DNA of 7,787 nt from Oscillospiraceae bacterium (GTDB lineage Bacteria > Bacillota > Clostridia > Oscillospirales > Oscillospiraceae). The notes under the pieces are model-generated. The model was given only the letters and a program-made list of their open reading frames with translations, did no database searches and was not told the origin of the DNA. The translations under genes and the position numbers were made by a program. This document shows positions 1 through 5,758 of this stretch, piece by piece. How positions within the stretch are numbered: position 1 is the first letter of the stretch; each line of letters opens with the position of its first letter. Location: positions 1 through 7,787 of the forward strand of contig JAFRUW010000267.1 of the NCBI GenBank assembly GCA_017438675.1. Direction: 5' to 3'.

Positions 1-1
1 A

Positions 2-460
2 TCCGTAAACTCCGCCGCCGTCAGGGACAAGACCCTTATTTCCCGTGCCGCCGACAAGTTCGGCAGCCAGTGCGTCGTCCTTGCAATCGACGCAAAGACA
101 AGGCCCGACGGCACCTTTGAGGTGGTCATAAACGGCGGACGCATATGGACGGGCATCGACGCCGTGAAGTGGGCAAAGGAAGGCGAACGCCTCGGAGCGG
201 GCGAGATACTCCTCACCTCCATGGACGGGGACGGCACAAAGAACGGCTTTGACCTTCCTATGACGAAGGCCGTCACCGACGCTGTGAGCATACCCGTTAT
301 CGCCTCCGGCGGCTGCGGTTCTCTGGAGCATTTCGCGGAGGTTTTCCGCGAGACCAACTGCGACGCCGCTCTTGCCGCGTCACTGTTCCACTTCGGGGAG
401 CTTACGGTGCCCCAGGTGAAGGAATACTTAAACAGTGTGGGAATACCCGCAAGAACATAG
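2..460 (+). CDS. hisF: Imidazole glycerol phosphate synthase cyclase subunit HisF (5' partial)
   Basis: The last 152 codons of HisF, read in frame from base 2; the N-terminal part with the first catalytic Asp lies left of the window. HisF is the cyclase half of the HisH-HisF glutamine amidotransferase in the cytoplasm. It uses ammonia from HisH to turn PRFAR into imidazole glycerol phosphate and AICAR. The visible part is the second half of the TIM barrel: the LAIDAK strand, whose Asp (codon 89-91) matches the second catalytic Asp of the family; GAGEILLTSMDGDGTKNGFD, which has the phosphate-site loop; PVIASGGCGS; and AALAASLFHF near the C-terminus. No frameshift or stop is seen in the visible part. 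hisI starts 10 bp downstream, so this is one operon. The identification is very secure from the motifs. Confidence 0.97.
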   Translation, partial: SVNSAAVRDKTLISRAADKFGSQCVVLAIDAKTRPDGTFEVVINGGRIWTGIDAVKWAKEGERLGAGEILLTSMDGDGTKNGFDLPMTKAVTDAVSIPVIASGGCGSLEHFAEVFRETNCDAALAASLFHFGELTVPQVKEYLNSVGIPART

Positions 461-470
461 GAATACAGTT

Positions 471-785
471 ATGGAAATAAAAGATCTGTTCAAAAAATCG
501 GACCTTATCCCCGTTATTATACAGGACAGTGAGACCCTTGAGGTGCTTATGCTGGGCTTTACAAACGAGGAGGCTGTGAGGCTGTCCATGGAGACAGGGA
601 CTGCCTGGTTCTGGAGCCGCAGCAGACAGAAGCTCTGGAACAAGGGGGAAACCTCCGGGAACTTCCTCCACATCGTGGATATGAAGACGGACTGCGATTA
701 TGACACCCTGCTCTATATGTGCAGGCCCGACGGCCCCACATGCCATACCGGGAACCGCTCCTGCTTTTTCAGGGATTTGGATTGA
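471..785 (+). CDS. hisI: Phosphoribosyl-AMP cyclohydrolase HisI
   Basis: A 104-residue enzyme for the third step of histidine synthesis, opening the adenine ring of PR-AMP to give ProFAR in the cytoplasm. It contains the family hallmarks: WSRSRQKLWNKGETSGN (residues 48-64), the acidic metal motif DCDYD (74-78), and CHTG...SCF (91-99). Cys75, Cys91 and Cys98 are the expected zinc ligands and the Asp residues the expected Mg site, by analogy with characterised HisI. ATG 471 is preferred over upstream in-frame codons because it gives the usual N-terminus (MEIKDLF...), does not run into hisF, and has an AGGA-type ribosome site overlapping the hisF stop. Normal length for a stand-alone HisI; hisE follows as a separate gene after 13 bp rather than as a fused HisIE. 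Confidence 0.97.
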   Translation: MEIKDLFKKSDLIPVIIQDSETLEVLMLGFTNEEAVRLSMETGTAWFWSRSRQKLWNKGETSGNFLHIVDMKTDCDYDTLLYMCRPDGPTCHTGNRSCFFRDLD

Positions 786-798
786 AAGGAATTACACC

Positions 799-1125
799 AT
801 GGAAAACGTGCTTTATGATCTCTACAATGTCATTCTGGACAGACAGGTAAACCCTCAGGAGGGTTCATATACCTGCTATCTGTTTGACAAAGGTATAGAC
901 AAGATACTCAAAAAGGTCGGCGAAGAGTGCAGCGAGACTATTATCGCAGCAAAAAACGGCAAAAAAGAGGAAACCGTTTACGAGATTTCCGACCTTATCT
1001 ACCATCTCCTTGTGATGATGGCAAACGAAGGCATCGAGCTTCAGTCCGTCATGGATGAGCTCGGAGCAAGAGCGAAGAAGATCGGCAACCTCAAGCAGAT
1101 GAGAGTTACCGACAAGAATACCTGA
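799..1125 (+). CDS. hisE: Phosphoribosyl-ATP pyrophosphatase HisE
   Basis: A 108-residue protein that hydrolyses PR-ATP to PR-AMP and pyrophosphate, the second step of histidine synthesis and the reaction immediately before HisI. It is an all-alpha MazG-like fold. Seen in the sequence: GSYTCYLFDKGIDKILKKVGEE (residues 22-43, the HisE signature), the metal-binding EExxE at 42-46 followed by AAKN, and the second acidic pair ExxD at 62-65 followed by LIYHLLV. ATG 799 is chosen because AAAGGA (785-790) sits 8 bp upstream and the protein then begins at the normal family N-terminus; the open frame extending left to 700 overlaps hisI and has no family similarity. Full length with intact motifs. The next gene starts only 5 bp after the stop, so the operon continues. 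Confidence 0.97.
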   Translation: MENVLYDLYNVILDRQVNPQEGSYTCYLFDKGIDKILKKVGEECSETIIAAKNGKKEETVYEISDLIYHLLVMMANEGIELQSVMDELGARAKKIGNLKQMRVTDKNT

Positions 1126-1130
1126 AAGAA

Positions 1131-2288
1131 GTGATCAGATTGACCCGCAGACTGTACTATGACGACAGCTTTATATCGGAGTTTGAGGCCAGAGTCACCT
1201 CCTGTGAAGGGGCGGACAAGGGCTTTAAAGTGACGCTTGCCGCTACGGCGTTTTTCCCCGAAGGGGGCGGTCAGAAGGCCGATACCGGCTTTATCGGCGG
1301 CGCCGAGGTGACTGATGTTCAGGAAAAGAACGGCGAGATATATCACTATACGGACATTGCCTTGCCTGTGGGGGAGACCCTCACATGCCGCATCGACTGG
1401 GAACAGCGCTTCCGCAGGATGCAGAACCACACGGGAGAGCATATCGTTTCCGGTATCGTCCACGAGATGTTCGGGTATAACAACGTGGGTTTCCACATGG
1501 GCGCCGACGATATAACCATCGACTTTGACGGGTTCATCTCAAGAGAGCAGCTTTTTGAAATTGAAATGCTGGCAAACAGGGCGGTATACGCAAATGCACC
1601 TGTAATCGCCTTTTTCCCTGACGCAGATGAGCTTGAAAGCCTCGATTACCGCAGCAAGCTGGAGCTTACGGAGAACGTGCGCCTCGTGCGCATCGAGGGA
1701 TATGACCTCTGCGCCTGCTGCGCCCCCCATCTGAGGACCACCGGGCAGGTGGGCGTGATCAGGCTTTACGACAGCATCCGTCACAAGGGCGGCGTCAGGG
1801 TCCACATGCTGGCGGGGCTTGACGCTTTTGAGGATATTGTGATTAAAAGCCGAAATGTGACGGCTGTGTCCGGTATGCTCTCCGCAAAGCAGAACGAGAT
1901 CGCCGCTGCGGTGGAGCGCCTCAGAGATGAAAATGAGGCCAACAAGCTTGAGATACTGAGGCTTAAAAAGGAAATGGTGGACAGTGAGCTCCGGGGGCTT
2001 AAACCCACCGAGGGCAATATATGCGTCTTTACCGATTCCTTTGACGCCGAACAGCTCAGAAGCGTGGTTAACGCCGGAATGGAGCTTTGCGGCGGGATCT
2101 GTGCGGCTTTTGCCGGGAATGATACCGACGGGCGGCGCTATATCATGGGCAGCAAAACCGTGAATATGCGAAACGAAGCCAAAGCCATAAACTCCGCCCT
2201 TAACGGACGGGGCGGCGGACGCGAGACCATGATACAGGGCAGCGTCACCGCCGGGGAAGCTGAGATCCGCGGATACTTCGGTGTATGA
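1131..2288 (+). CDS. Alanyl-tRNA editing protein (AlaX-like, with DHHA1 domain)
   Basis: A 385-residue relative of the editing half of alanyl-tRNA synthetase, expected to remove Ser or Gly from mischarged tRNA-Ala in trans. Order: a beta-rich N-terminal domain with FFPEGGGQ (41-48), then the second-domain (SAD) zinc motifs HTGEH (H100, H104) and CCAPH (C196, H200), so both the HxxxH and CxxxH pairs are present; a predicted coiled coil at about 255-287; and a C-terminal DHHA1-type domain with the glycine loop GRGGGR (359-364). No aminoacylation domain is present. The start is GTG at 1131, 5 bp after hisE, with a poor ribosome site; TTG 1140 is an alternative that changes only three residues. 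Its place behind the his genes suggests co-transcription; no metabolic link to histidine is apparent. Family is secure, substrate inferred. Confidence 0.92.
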   Translation: MIRLTRRLYYDDSFISEFEARVTSCEGADKGFKVTLAATAFFPEGGGQKADTGFIGGAEVTDVQEKNGEIYHYTDIALPVGETLTCRIDWEQRFRRMQNHTGEHIVSGIVHEMFGYNNVGFHMGADDITIDFDGFISREQLFEIEMLANRAVYANAPVIAFFPDADELESLDYRSKLELTENVRLVRIEGYDLCACCAPHLRTTGQVGVIRLYDSIRHKGGVRVHMLAGLDAFEDIVIKSRNVTAVSGMLSAKQNEIAAAVERLRDENEANKLEILRLKKEMVDSELRGLKPTEGNICVFTDSFDAEQLRSVVNAGMELCGGICAAFAGNDTDGRRYIMGSKTVNMRNEAKAINSALNGRGGGRETMIQGSVTAGEAEIRGYFGV

Positions 2289-2923
2289 GAAAGGCGTATA
2301 TATCCATCCTTGCCTATCCCGAAACGAAGACGTGGCTCAGATCCCGGGGCTATGAGCTTGAGGAATTCCCGGAGGGAGAGCACCCGTATCCCGCTGTGTC
2401 AAGTCACCCGGACATGTATATGACCAATGGGGGCGGGAAGCTTATTATGGCGGAAAAAGATGAAAAACGCCGCTATCTGGGGTATAACTGCGTTTTTCTG
2501 GACAAATACCTTATCCACAATCTGAAACTGACTGCTCCGAAGGTTATGGAGGCGGCTGACAGGCTGGGCCTTGAAATGATACATGTCAATCAGGGGTATA
2601 CCAAATGCTCCTGCGCGGTCGTTGACGGCAGGTCTGTAATCACCGCCGACGAGGGCATCTGTTCAGTCCTTCGCCGCTGTCCCGATATAGATGTCCTGAA
2701 AATCCGTGCGGGTCATGTGTCCCTGCCCGGATTTGATTACGGCTTTTTGGGCGGCGCCTCGGGAAGAGCGGGAGACACCGTCCTGTTTAACGGTGACCTC
2801 GATCTTCATCCGGACGGCAGTGAGATAAGGCGGTTCATTGCGGATCGCGGACTCAAGATTGCCGATTTCAAGGGCAGAGAGCTTATGGATATAGGTACGA
2901 TATTTACATTTTCAAAGGAATAG
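2285..2923 (+). CDS. DUF6873-like (GME/pentein-fold) protein of unknown function
   Basis: A 212-residue soluble protein with no signal peptide or membrane segment. It resembles what I recall of the clostridial DUF6873 family, assigned to the GME (guanidino-modifying enzyme, pentein) fold. Notable patches are HPDMYMTNGGG (41-51), VNQGYTKCSC (101-110), ITADEG (119-124) and LPGFDYGFLGGASGR (147-161). The HPD and the repeated small beta-alpha units fit a pentein-like fold, but the typical C-terminal catalytic Cys of arginine deiminase-type enzymes is not evident, so activity is unknown. The ATG overlaps the stop of the alanyl-tRNA editing gene (ATGA, 2285-2288), which implies translational coupling. 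The promoter of the next gene overlaps the 3' end of this one. The family call rests on memory of the pattern, not on a search. Confidence 0.72.
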   Translation: MRKAYISILAYPETKTWLRSRGYELEEFPEGEHPYPAVSSHPDMYMTNGGGKLIMAEKDEKRRYLGYNCVFLDKYLIHNLKLTAPKVMEAADRLGLEMIHVNQGYTKCSCAVVDGRSVITADEGICSVLRRCPDIDVLKIRAGHVSLPGFDYGFLGGASGRAGDTVLFNGDLDLHPDGSEIRRFIADRGLKIADFKGRELMDIGTIFTFSKE

Positions 2924-2931
2924 TGTATAAT
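2903..2931 (+). promoter_or_regulatory. Sigma-A-type promoter of the dockerin/LRR gene
   Basis: TTTACA (2903-2908) and a perfect TATAAT (2926-2931) are separated by the optimal 17 bp. The predicted start of transcription is near 2938, giving a leader of about 40 nt before ATG 2979. The promoter overlaps the last codons and stop of the upstream gene, so the secreted protein can be expressed independently of the his operon. No terminator is visible between the two genes, so read-through from upstream is also possible. Confidence 0.75.
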
Positions 2932-2978
2932 AATGACAGATTAAAGCTTTTTCATACGGACGGAACTTGGAGAAAACA

Positions 2979-4385
2979 ATGAAAAGACTACTTCGGTTTA
3001 TCGCACTGCTGTGCGCTGCCGCTTTGATATTACCCATGGCTCCGGTTCACGCTGTGTATTCCCAGGCGAGAACCATTACGGCCGGCGTGCCCTTAAAGAC
3101 CATTGTGAATGTCGGCAGAACGGTGGAATACGAGTTTAAACCTGCCTACGGCGATACGTATACCGTTTCGTCCTCGGGGACGGCCGATACGTTTCTTGAA
3201 GTCTGTGATGAAAATGGCAGGCTTCTTGCCTCGGACGATGACTCCGGCAGGGACGGGAATTTCTCGCTTGTATTCCCCTTTGCCCAGGGGAACAGCTATT
3301 ATATCCGTGTTTCCGTCCACTCCTCTGAGACCGAGACCTTTTATGTCAGCGTTGAGCGAAACAATCAGGCGGTTTTTTCCGGCAGAGCGGGAACAGGCGT
3401 AAACTGGTCGCTGAACGCGGTGGTGGGGGTTATGACCGTCACAGGCACGGGAAAGATAGCCGATTACTCAGTGAATAACCCAGCGCCCTGGTTCAAATAC
3501 AGGAACTTTATAAAAGCCGTTTCCATCGGAAGTCAGGTGAGAGGCGTGGGCGATTACGCGTTTTTCTATTGCAGGAACCTGACAGACATTGCGGGCGGAT
3601 CAGGCGTTCAGACTGTCGGTGATCACGGCTTTGCGAGGTCGGGCGTCACCGGTATCGGAACCATGACGAATATCAAGTCTTTGGGCAGCAAGGCCTTTTC
3701 CTACTGCAAAGGACTTGAGGGCGTGGAATTGAGCCGGGCGGTTGTAATCGGTGAGAGCTGCTTTGAGCACTGTACCGCCCTTAAGGAAGGGAGCTTCGGA
3801 CCGGAGCTTGCGGAAATCGGCGATTACGCGTTCAACGGCTGCACCGCATTTAAAAACCTGACGCTGTCGGGCACCGATACTGTCATCGGCGAATACGCGT
3901 TCTCCGGAAGCGGAGTAATCGCGCCGCAGCTCACCGGCGCCGCCGATATCGGCAGGGGCGCGTTTTACGGCTGCAAAAGCATGGAAGAGATCGTTATTCC
4001 GGCAACGGTAAAGAACGTCGGAAAACGGGCCTTCCTGTCCTGTTCCAATCTTGAAAAAGTGATATTCAACGGCACTGCTCCGAAAGTCACGGGGGCAGGC
4101 AGCGACGACAGGAGCTTCGACACGGCTGCGGAAATGATGTATTACACAGGGCGCTCAGGCTGGTCGGGAAACTGGCAGGGGTACTCCGTGACGGGTGACC
4201 GCAGGGTGGGCGATCTGAATAACGACGGAATGGTCAATAACGCCGATCTCATCCTGATTTCAAGGCTTGTTGTGAGCCTTTACAGCCTGCCTTATAACAA
4301 AAGCGGCGCGTCTGATTTTAACGGCGACGGAAATCTGACAAATACCGACATCATTATGATGGCAAGACATATAGTAAAACTATAG
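2979..4385 (+). CDS. Secreted BspA-type leucine-rich-repeat protein with type I dockerin
   Basis: A 468-residue exported protein. Residues 1-25 are a signal peptide (Lys/Arg start, hydrophobic core, likely cut after PVHA). Residues 31-127 resemble a bacterial PPC (pre-peptidase C-terminal) beta domain, with TFLEVCDENGRLLASDDDSG as its most typical stretch. Residues 133-185 match the cap that often precedes BspA repeats (WSLNAVVGVMTVTGTGKI). From about 190 to 363 there are about eight LRR_5 repeats of the form IGxxAFxxCxxLxxV. Residues 411-468 are a type I dockerin with two calcium loops, DLNNDGMVNNAD (412-423) and DFNGDGNLTNTD (446-457). The dockerin implies binding to a cohesin on a scaffoldin; the repeats suggest adhesion or ligand binding. 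No catalytic domain is seen. ATG 2979 is preferred over TTG 2967 because GGAG (2969-2972) lies just upstream of it. It has its own promoter and terminator. Confidence 0.9.
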   Translation: MKRLLRFIALLCAAALILPMAPVHAVYSQARTITAGVPLKTIVNVGRTVEYEFKPAYGDTYTVSSSGTADTFLEVCDENGRLLASDDDSGRDGNFSLVFPFAQGNSYYIRVSVHSSETETFYVSVERNNQAVFSGRAGTGVNWSLNAVVGVMTVTGTGKIADYSVNNPAPWFKYRNFIKAVSIGSQVRGVGDYAFFYCRNLTDIAGGSGVQTVGDHGFARSGVTGIGTMTNIKSLGSKAFSYCKGLEGVELSRAVVIGESCFEHCTALKEGSFGPELAEIGDYAFNGCTAFKNLTLSGTDTVIGEYAFSGSGVIAPQLTGAADIGRGAFYGCKSMEEIVIPATVKNVGKRAFLSCSNLEKVIFNGTAPKVTGAGSDDRSFDTAAEMMYYTGRSGWSGNWQGYSVTGDRRVGDLNNDGMVNNADLILISRLVVSLYSLPYNKSGASDFNGDGNLTNTDIIMMARHIVKL

Positions 4386-4400
4386 GGCAGAGAAGACGCA

Positions 4401-4426
4401 AAAAACCCGCCGTTAGGCGGGTTTTT
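4401..4426. terminator. Bidirectional rho-independent terminator
   Basis: A perfect inverted repeat: AAAAACCCGCC (4401-4411), loop GTTA, GGCGGGTTTTT (4416-4426). The GC core is six pairs with A/T tracts on both sides, so it works as hairpin plus U-run on either strand. It lies 15 bp after the dockerin gene stop and 34 bp after the end of the convergent desulfoferrodoxin gene, and should end both transcripts. Confidence 0.92.
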
Positions 4427-4460
4427 CCGTGATTTGGTTTGGTTTTTGAGGATCAAGCCG

Positions 4461-4844
4461 TTAGATTTCCGCCTTCCACAGTCCGTGGAGATTGCAGTAC
4501 GCGTAGGCGGCAATGGGTGTATCGTCCTCGGTGAGGGCGAAGGTGACAACGGGAGCGTCCTCGGCGGAGAGTATCTTGCGCTGGCCGCCCTGTGCAGTCT
4601 GGAGATATACCCACTGAATCAGATGAGCCTCGGTCATGGGATGAGCAACGGAGCCGATATCGACCTTGACAGTCTTGCCGTCTACAGTGACAACGGGAAT
4701 GTGCTTCTCGGCGGCTGCCTCCACAGTGCCGGGGATGATCTCCTTCATAGGCTTGCCGCAGCACATAAGAGGTACGCGGGAATCATTCACAACACCGACG
4801 AGCTTTCCGCAGGTTTCGCAGATCAAGAATTTGGGTTCACTCAT
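4461..4844 (-). CDS. dfx: Desulfoferrodoxin (class I superoxide reductase)
   Basis: A 127-residue non-haem iron protein that reduces superoxide to hydrogen peroxide without making oxygen, the usual defence of anaerobes; cytoplasmic, fed electrons normally by rubredoxin. Residues 1-36 form the desulforedoxin-like domain: C9-x2-C12 and C28-C29 give the FeCys4 centre I. The rest is the neelaredoxin-like catalytic domain, with all centre II ligands present: H48 (in EKHIP, including the conserved Lys47), H68 (VAHPM), H74 (EAHLIQW), C117 and H120 (CNLHGLW). ATG at 4844 is chosen because a perfect AGGAGG (4858-4853) lies 8 bp upstream; the longer open frame to 5288 is not coding. It is transcribed divergently from the permease gene and ends at the shared terminator. 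An extended -10 promoter and a palindrome upstream suggest regulated expression. Confidence 0.97.
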   Translation of the reverse strand: MSEPKFLICETCGKLVGVVNDSRVPLMCCGKPMKEIIPGTVEAAAEKHIPVVTVDGKTVKVDIGSVAHPMTEAHLIQWVYLQTAQGGQRKILSAEDAPVVTFALTEDDTPIAAYAYCNLHGLWKAEI

Positions 4845-4874
4845 TGTATAAACCTCCTGTATGTATTTGTTAAT

Positions 4875-4883
4875 ATTATAGCA
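4875..4883 (-). promoter_or_regulatory. Extended -10 promoter of desulfoferrodoxin gene
   Basis: On the - strand, TGC followed by TATAAT (4883-4875) makes a perfect TGnTATAAT extended -10 element. The predicted transcription start is near 4868, leaving a leader of about 24 nt that carries AGGAGG. The hexamer 17 bp upstream (CAGAAG, 4903-4898) is a poor -35, which suits a promoter relying on the extended -10 or on an activator. Confidence 0.7.
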
Positions 4884-4901
4884 TTTAGAAAAACGCTCTT
4901 C

Positions 4902-4916
4902 TGTGACGAAGTCACA
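4902..4916. promoter_or_regulatory. Perfect palindrome, candidate operator or activator site
   Basis: TGTGACGAAGTCACA is a perfect 6-3-6 inverted repeat. Its centre (4909) is about 41 bp upstream of the predicted desulfoferrodoxin start of transcription, where class II Crp/Fnr-type activators bind. The half-sites TGTGA/TCACA resemble those of the Crp/Fnr family and Rex, but the spacing is 5 bp rather than the usual 6, so the regulator is not assigned. It also lies about 65 bp upstream of the permease start of transcription and could serve both genes. Confidence 0.5.
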
Positions 4917-4939
4917 AAATACAGCGGTCAAATTATATA

Positions 4940-4967
4940 TTGATATTTGCTGATTATAATGTATAAT
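4940..4967 (+). promoter_or_regulatory. Promoter of the TSUP permease gene
   Basis: TTGATA (4940-4945) and a perfect TATAAT (4962-4967) are 16 bp apart. The predicted start near 4974 gives a very short leader of about 16 nt containing GGAGG (4978-4982). A second TATAAT at 4955-4960 has no matching -35 and is considered less likely. Confidence 0.65.
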
Positions 4968-4989
4968 AAACAAGTTGGGAGGGAGATAT

Positions 4990-5715
4990 ATGTTTACAAC
5001 CAAATATGTTCTGTTTCTGCTTGTGGTAATGCTTGCCATGTTTATCCAGTCCCTTGTGGGCTTCGGCGGCAATCCCATAGCCATGCCCCTGGGCATAATA
5101 CTCGTGGGCGTAGGGCTGGCCAAGCCGGTTATGACGATCCTTGCCGGATTTATCGGCATCGTGGTTGCCGTAAGGGAATACAAGTATATAAACTGGCGGG
5201 AGCTTTTCAAGATGTGCGGTGTGATGCTTGTGGGCGTTATCCTGGGCCTGTGGGTATTCAAGTCGGTAAAGCTTGATTTTCTGATCATCGCCTACGCTCT
5301 TGTTGTCATTGCAATCGGCGTTAAAAAGCTGTTTTTTCCCTCAGAGAAGGAGGCGTCCGACAAGATAAAGTATACCGCTCTGGGACTTGCGGGTCTCATG
5401 CAGGGACTCTTTGTATCGGGCGGCAGCTTTCTGGCAGTGTACTCAGTGGCGAAGCTTAAGGACAAGCAGGAGTTCCGCGCCACGTCAAACGCGGTGTGGG
5501 GGATCCTCAACACCTTTATGCTTATTACATATTTCTTCGACGGCACCATGAACCGGGAGGTTGCGCTCACATCGGCCATTTGCATCGTTCCCACGATGGT
5601 GATTGCATGGCTTGCCGGGAAGCTTTCCAGAAAGATCAACAAGCAGACCTTCCTGAAGCTGGCGTACATAATCATCATTATTTCCGGTGCAGTGCTGCTG
5701 ATATCGAACATATAA
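4990..5715 (+). CDS. TSUP (TauE/SafE) family membrane permease
   Basis: A 241-residue integral membrane protein, probably seven or eight hydrophobic helices. It shows the two-fold pattern of the 4-toluene-sulfonate uptake/TauE family: an N-terminal motif VGFGGNPIAMPLG (residues 28-40) and a second-half counterpart GLAGLMQGLFVSGGSF followed by the loop DKQEFRATSN. Family members export or import sulfite, sulfoacetate, sulfolactate and other organic anions; the substrate here cannot be read from the sequence. ATG 4990 is chosen because GGAGG (4978-4982) lies 7 bp upstream; TTG 4975 would include the ribosome site in the coding region. It is divergent from desulfoferrodoxin, has its own promoter, and ends at a hairpin terminator 12 bp past the stop. 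Length is within the family range. Confidence 0.88.
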   Translation: MFTTKYVLFLLVVMLAMFIQSLVGFGGNPIAMPLGIILVGVGLAKPVMTILAGFIGIVVAVREYKYINWRELFKMCGVMLVGVILGLWVFKSVKLDFLIIAYALVVIAIGVKKLFFPSEKEASDKIKYTALGLAGLMQGLFVSGGSFLAVYSVAKLKDKQEFRATSNAVWGILNTFMLITYFFDGTMNREVALTSAICIVPTMVIAWLAGKLSRKINKQTFLKLAYIIIIISGAVLLISNI

Positions 5716-5727
5716 AACAATAAAATT

Positions 5728-5751
5728 GACGCCCGATTCTCGTCGGGCGTC
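5728..5751. terminator. Hairpin terminator between convergent permease and GTPase genes
   Basis: Inverted repeat GACGCCCGA (5728-5736), 6-nt loop, TCGGGCGTC (5743-5751), nine perfect pairs. On the - strand the stem is followed by AATTTTATTGTTTT, a good U-rich tail for ending the two-gene GTPase transcript. On the + strand the tail (GTTATGTTT) is weaker but probably still ends the permease transcript. Confidence 0.85.
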
Positions 5752-5758
5752 GTTATGT

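Noticed and set aside
402..746. A 114-codon - strand open frame overlapping hisF and hisI
   Set aside because: It is antisense to well-supported his genes and has no similarity pattern or ribosome site.
471..1125. A bifunctional HisIE gene broken by a frameshift
   Set aside because: Both halves have their own start, ribosome site and normal stand-alone length, with a 13-bp gap, so they are two intact genes.
2967..2978. TTG 2967 as the start of the dockerin protein
   Set aside because: It would overlap the GGAG ribosome site; ATG 2979 gives a standard signal peptide at the N-terminus with proper spacing.
4902..4916. Assignment of the palindrome as a standard Crp, HcpR or Rex site
   Set aside because: Those sites have TGTGA and TCACA separated by 6 bp; here the separation is 5. 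It is kept as an unassigned candidate regulatory site.
4845..5288. N-terminal extension of the desulfoferrodoxin frame on the - strand
   Set aside because: It runs across the promoter region and into the antisense of the permease. The perfect AGGAGG before ATG 4844 and the family N-terminus fix the real start.
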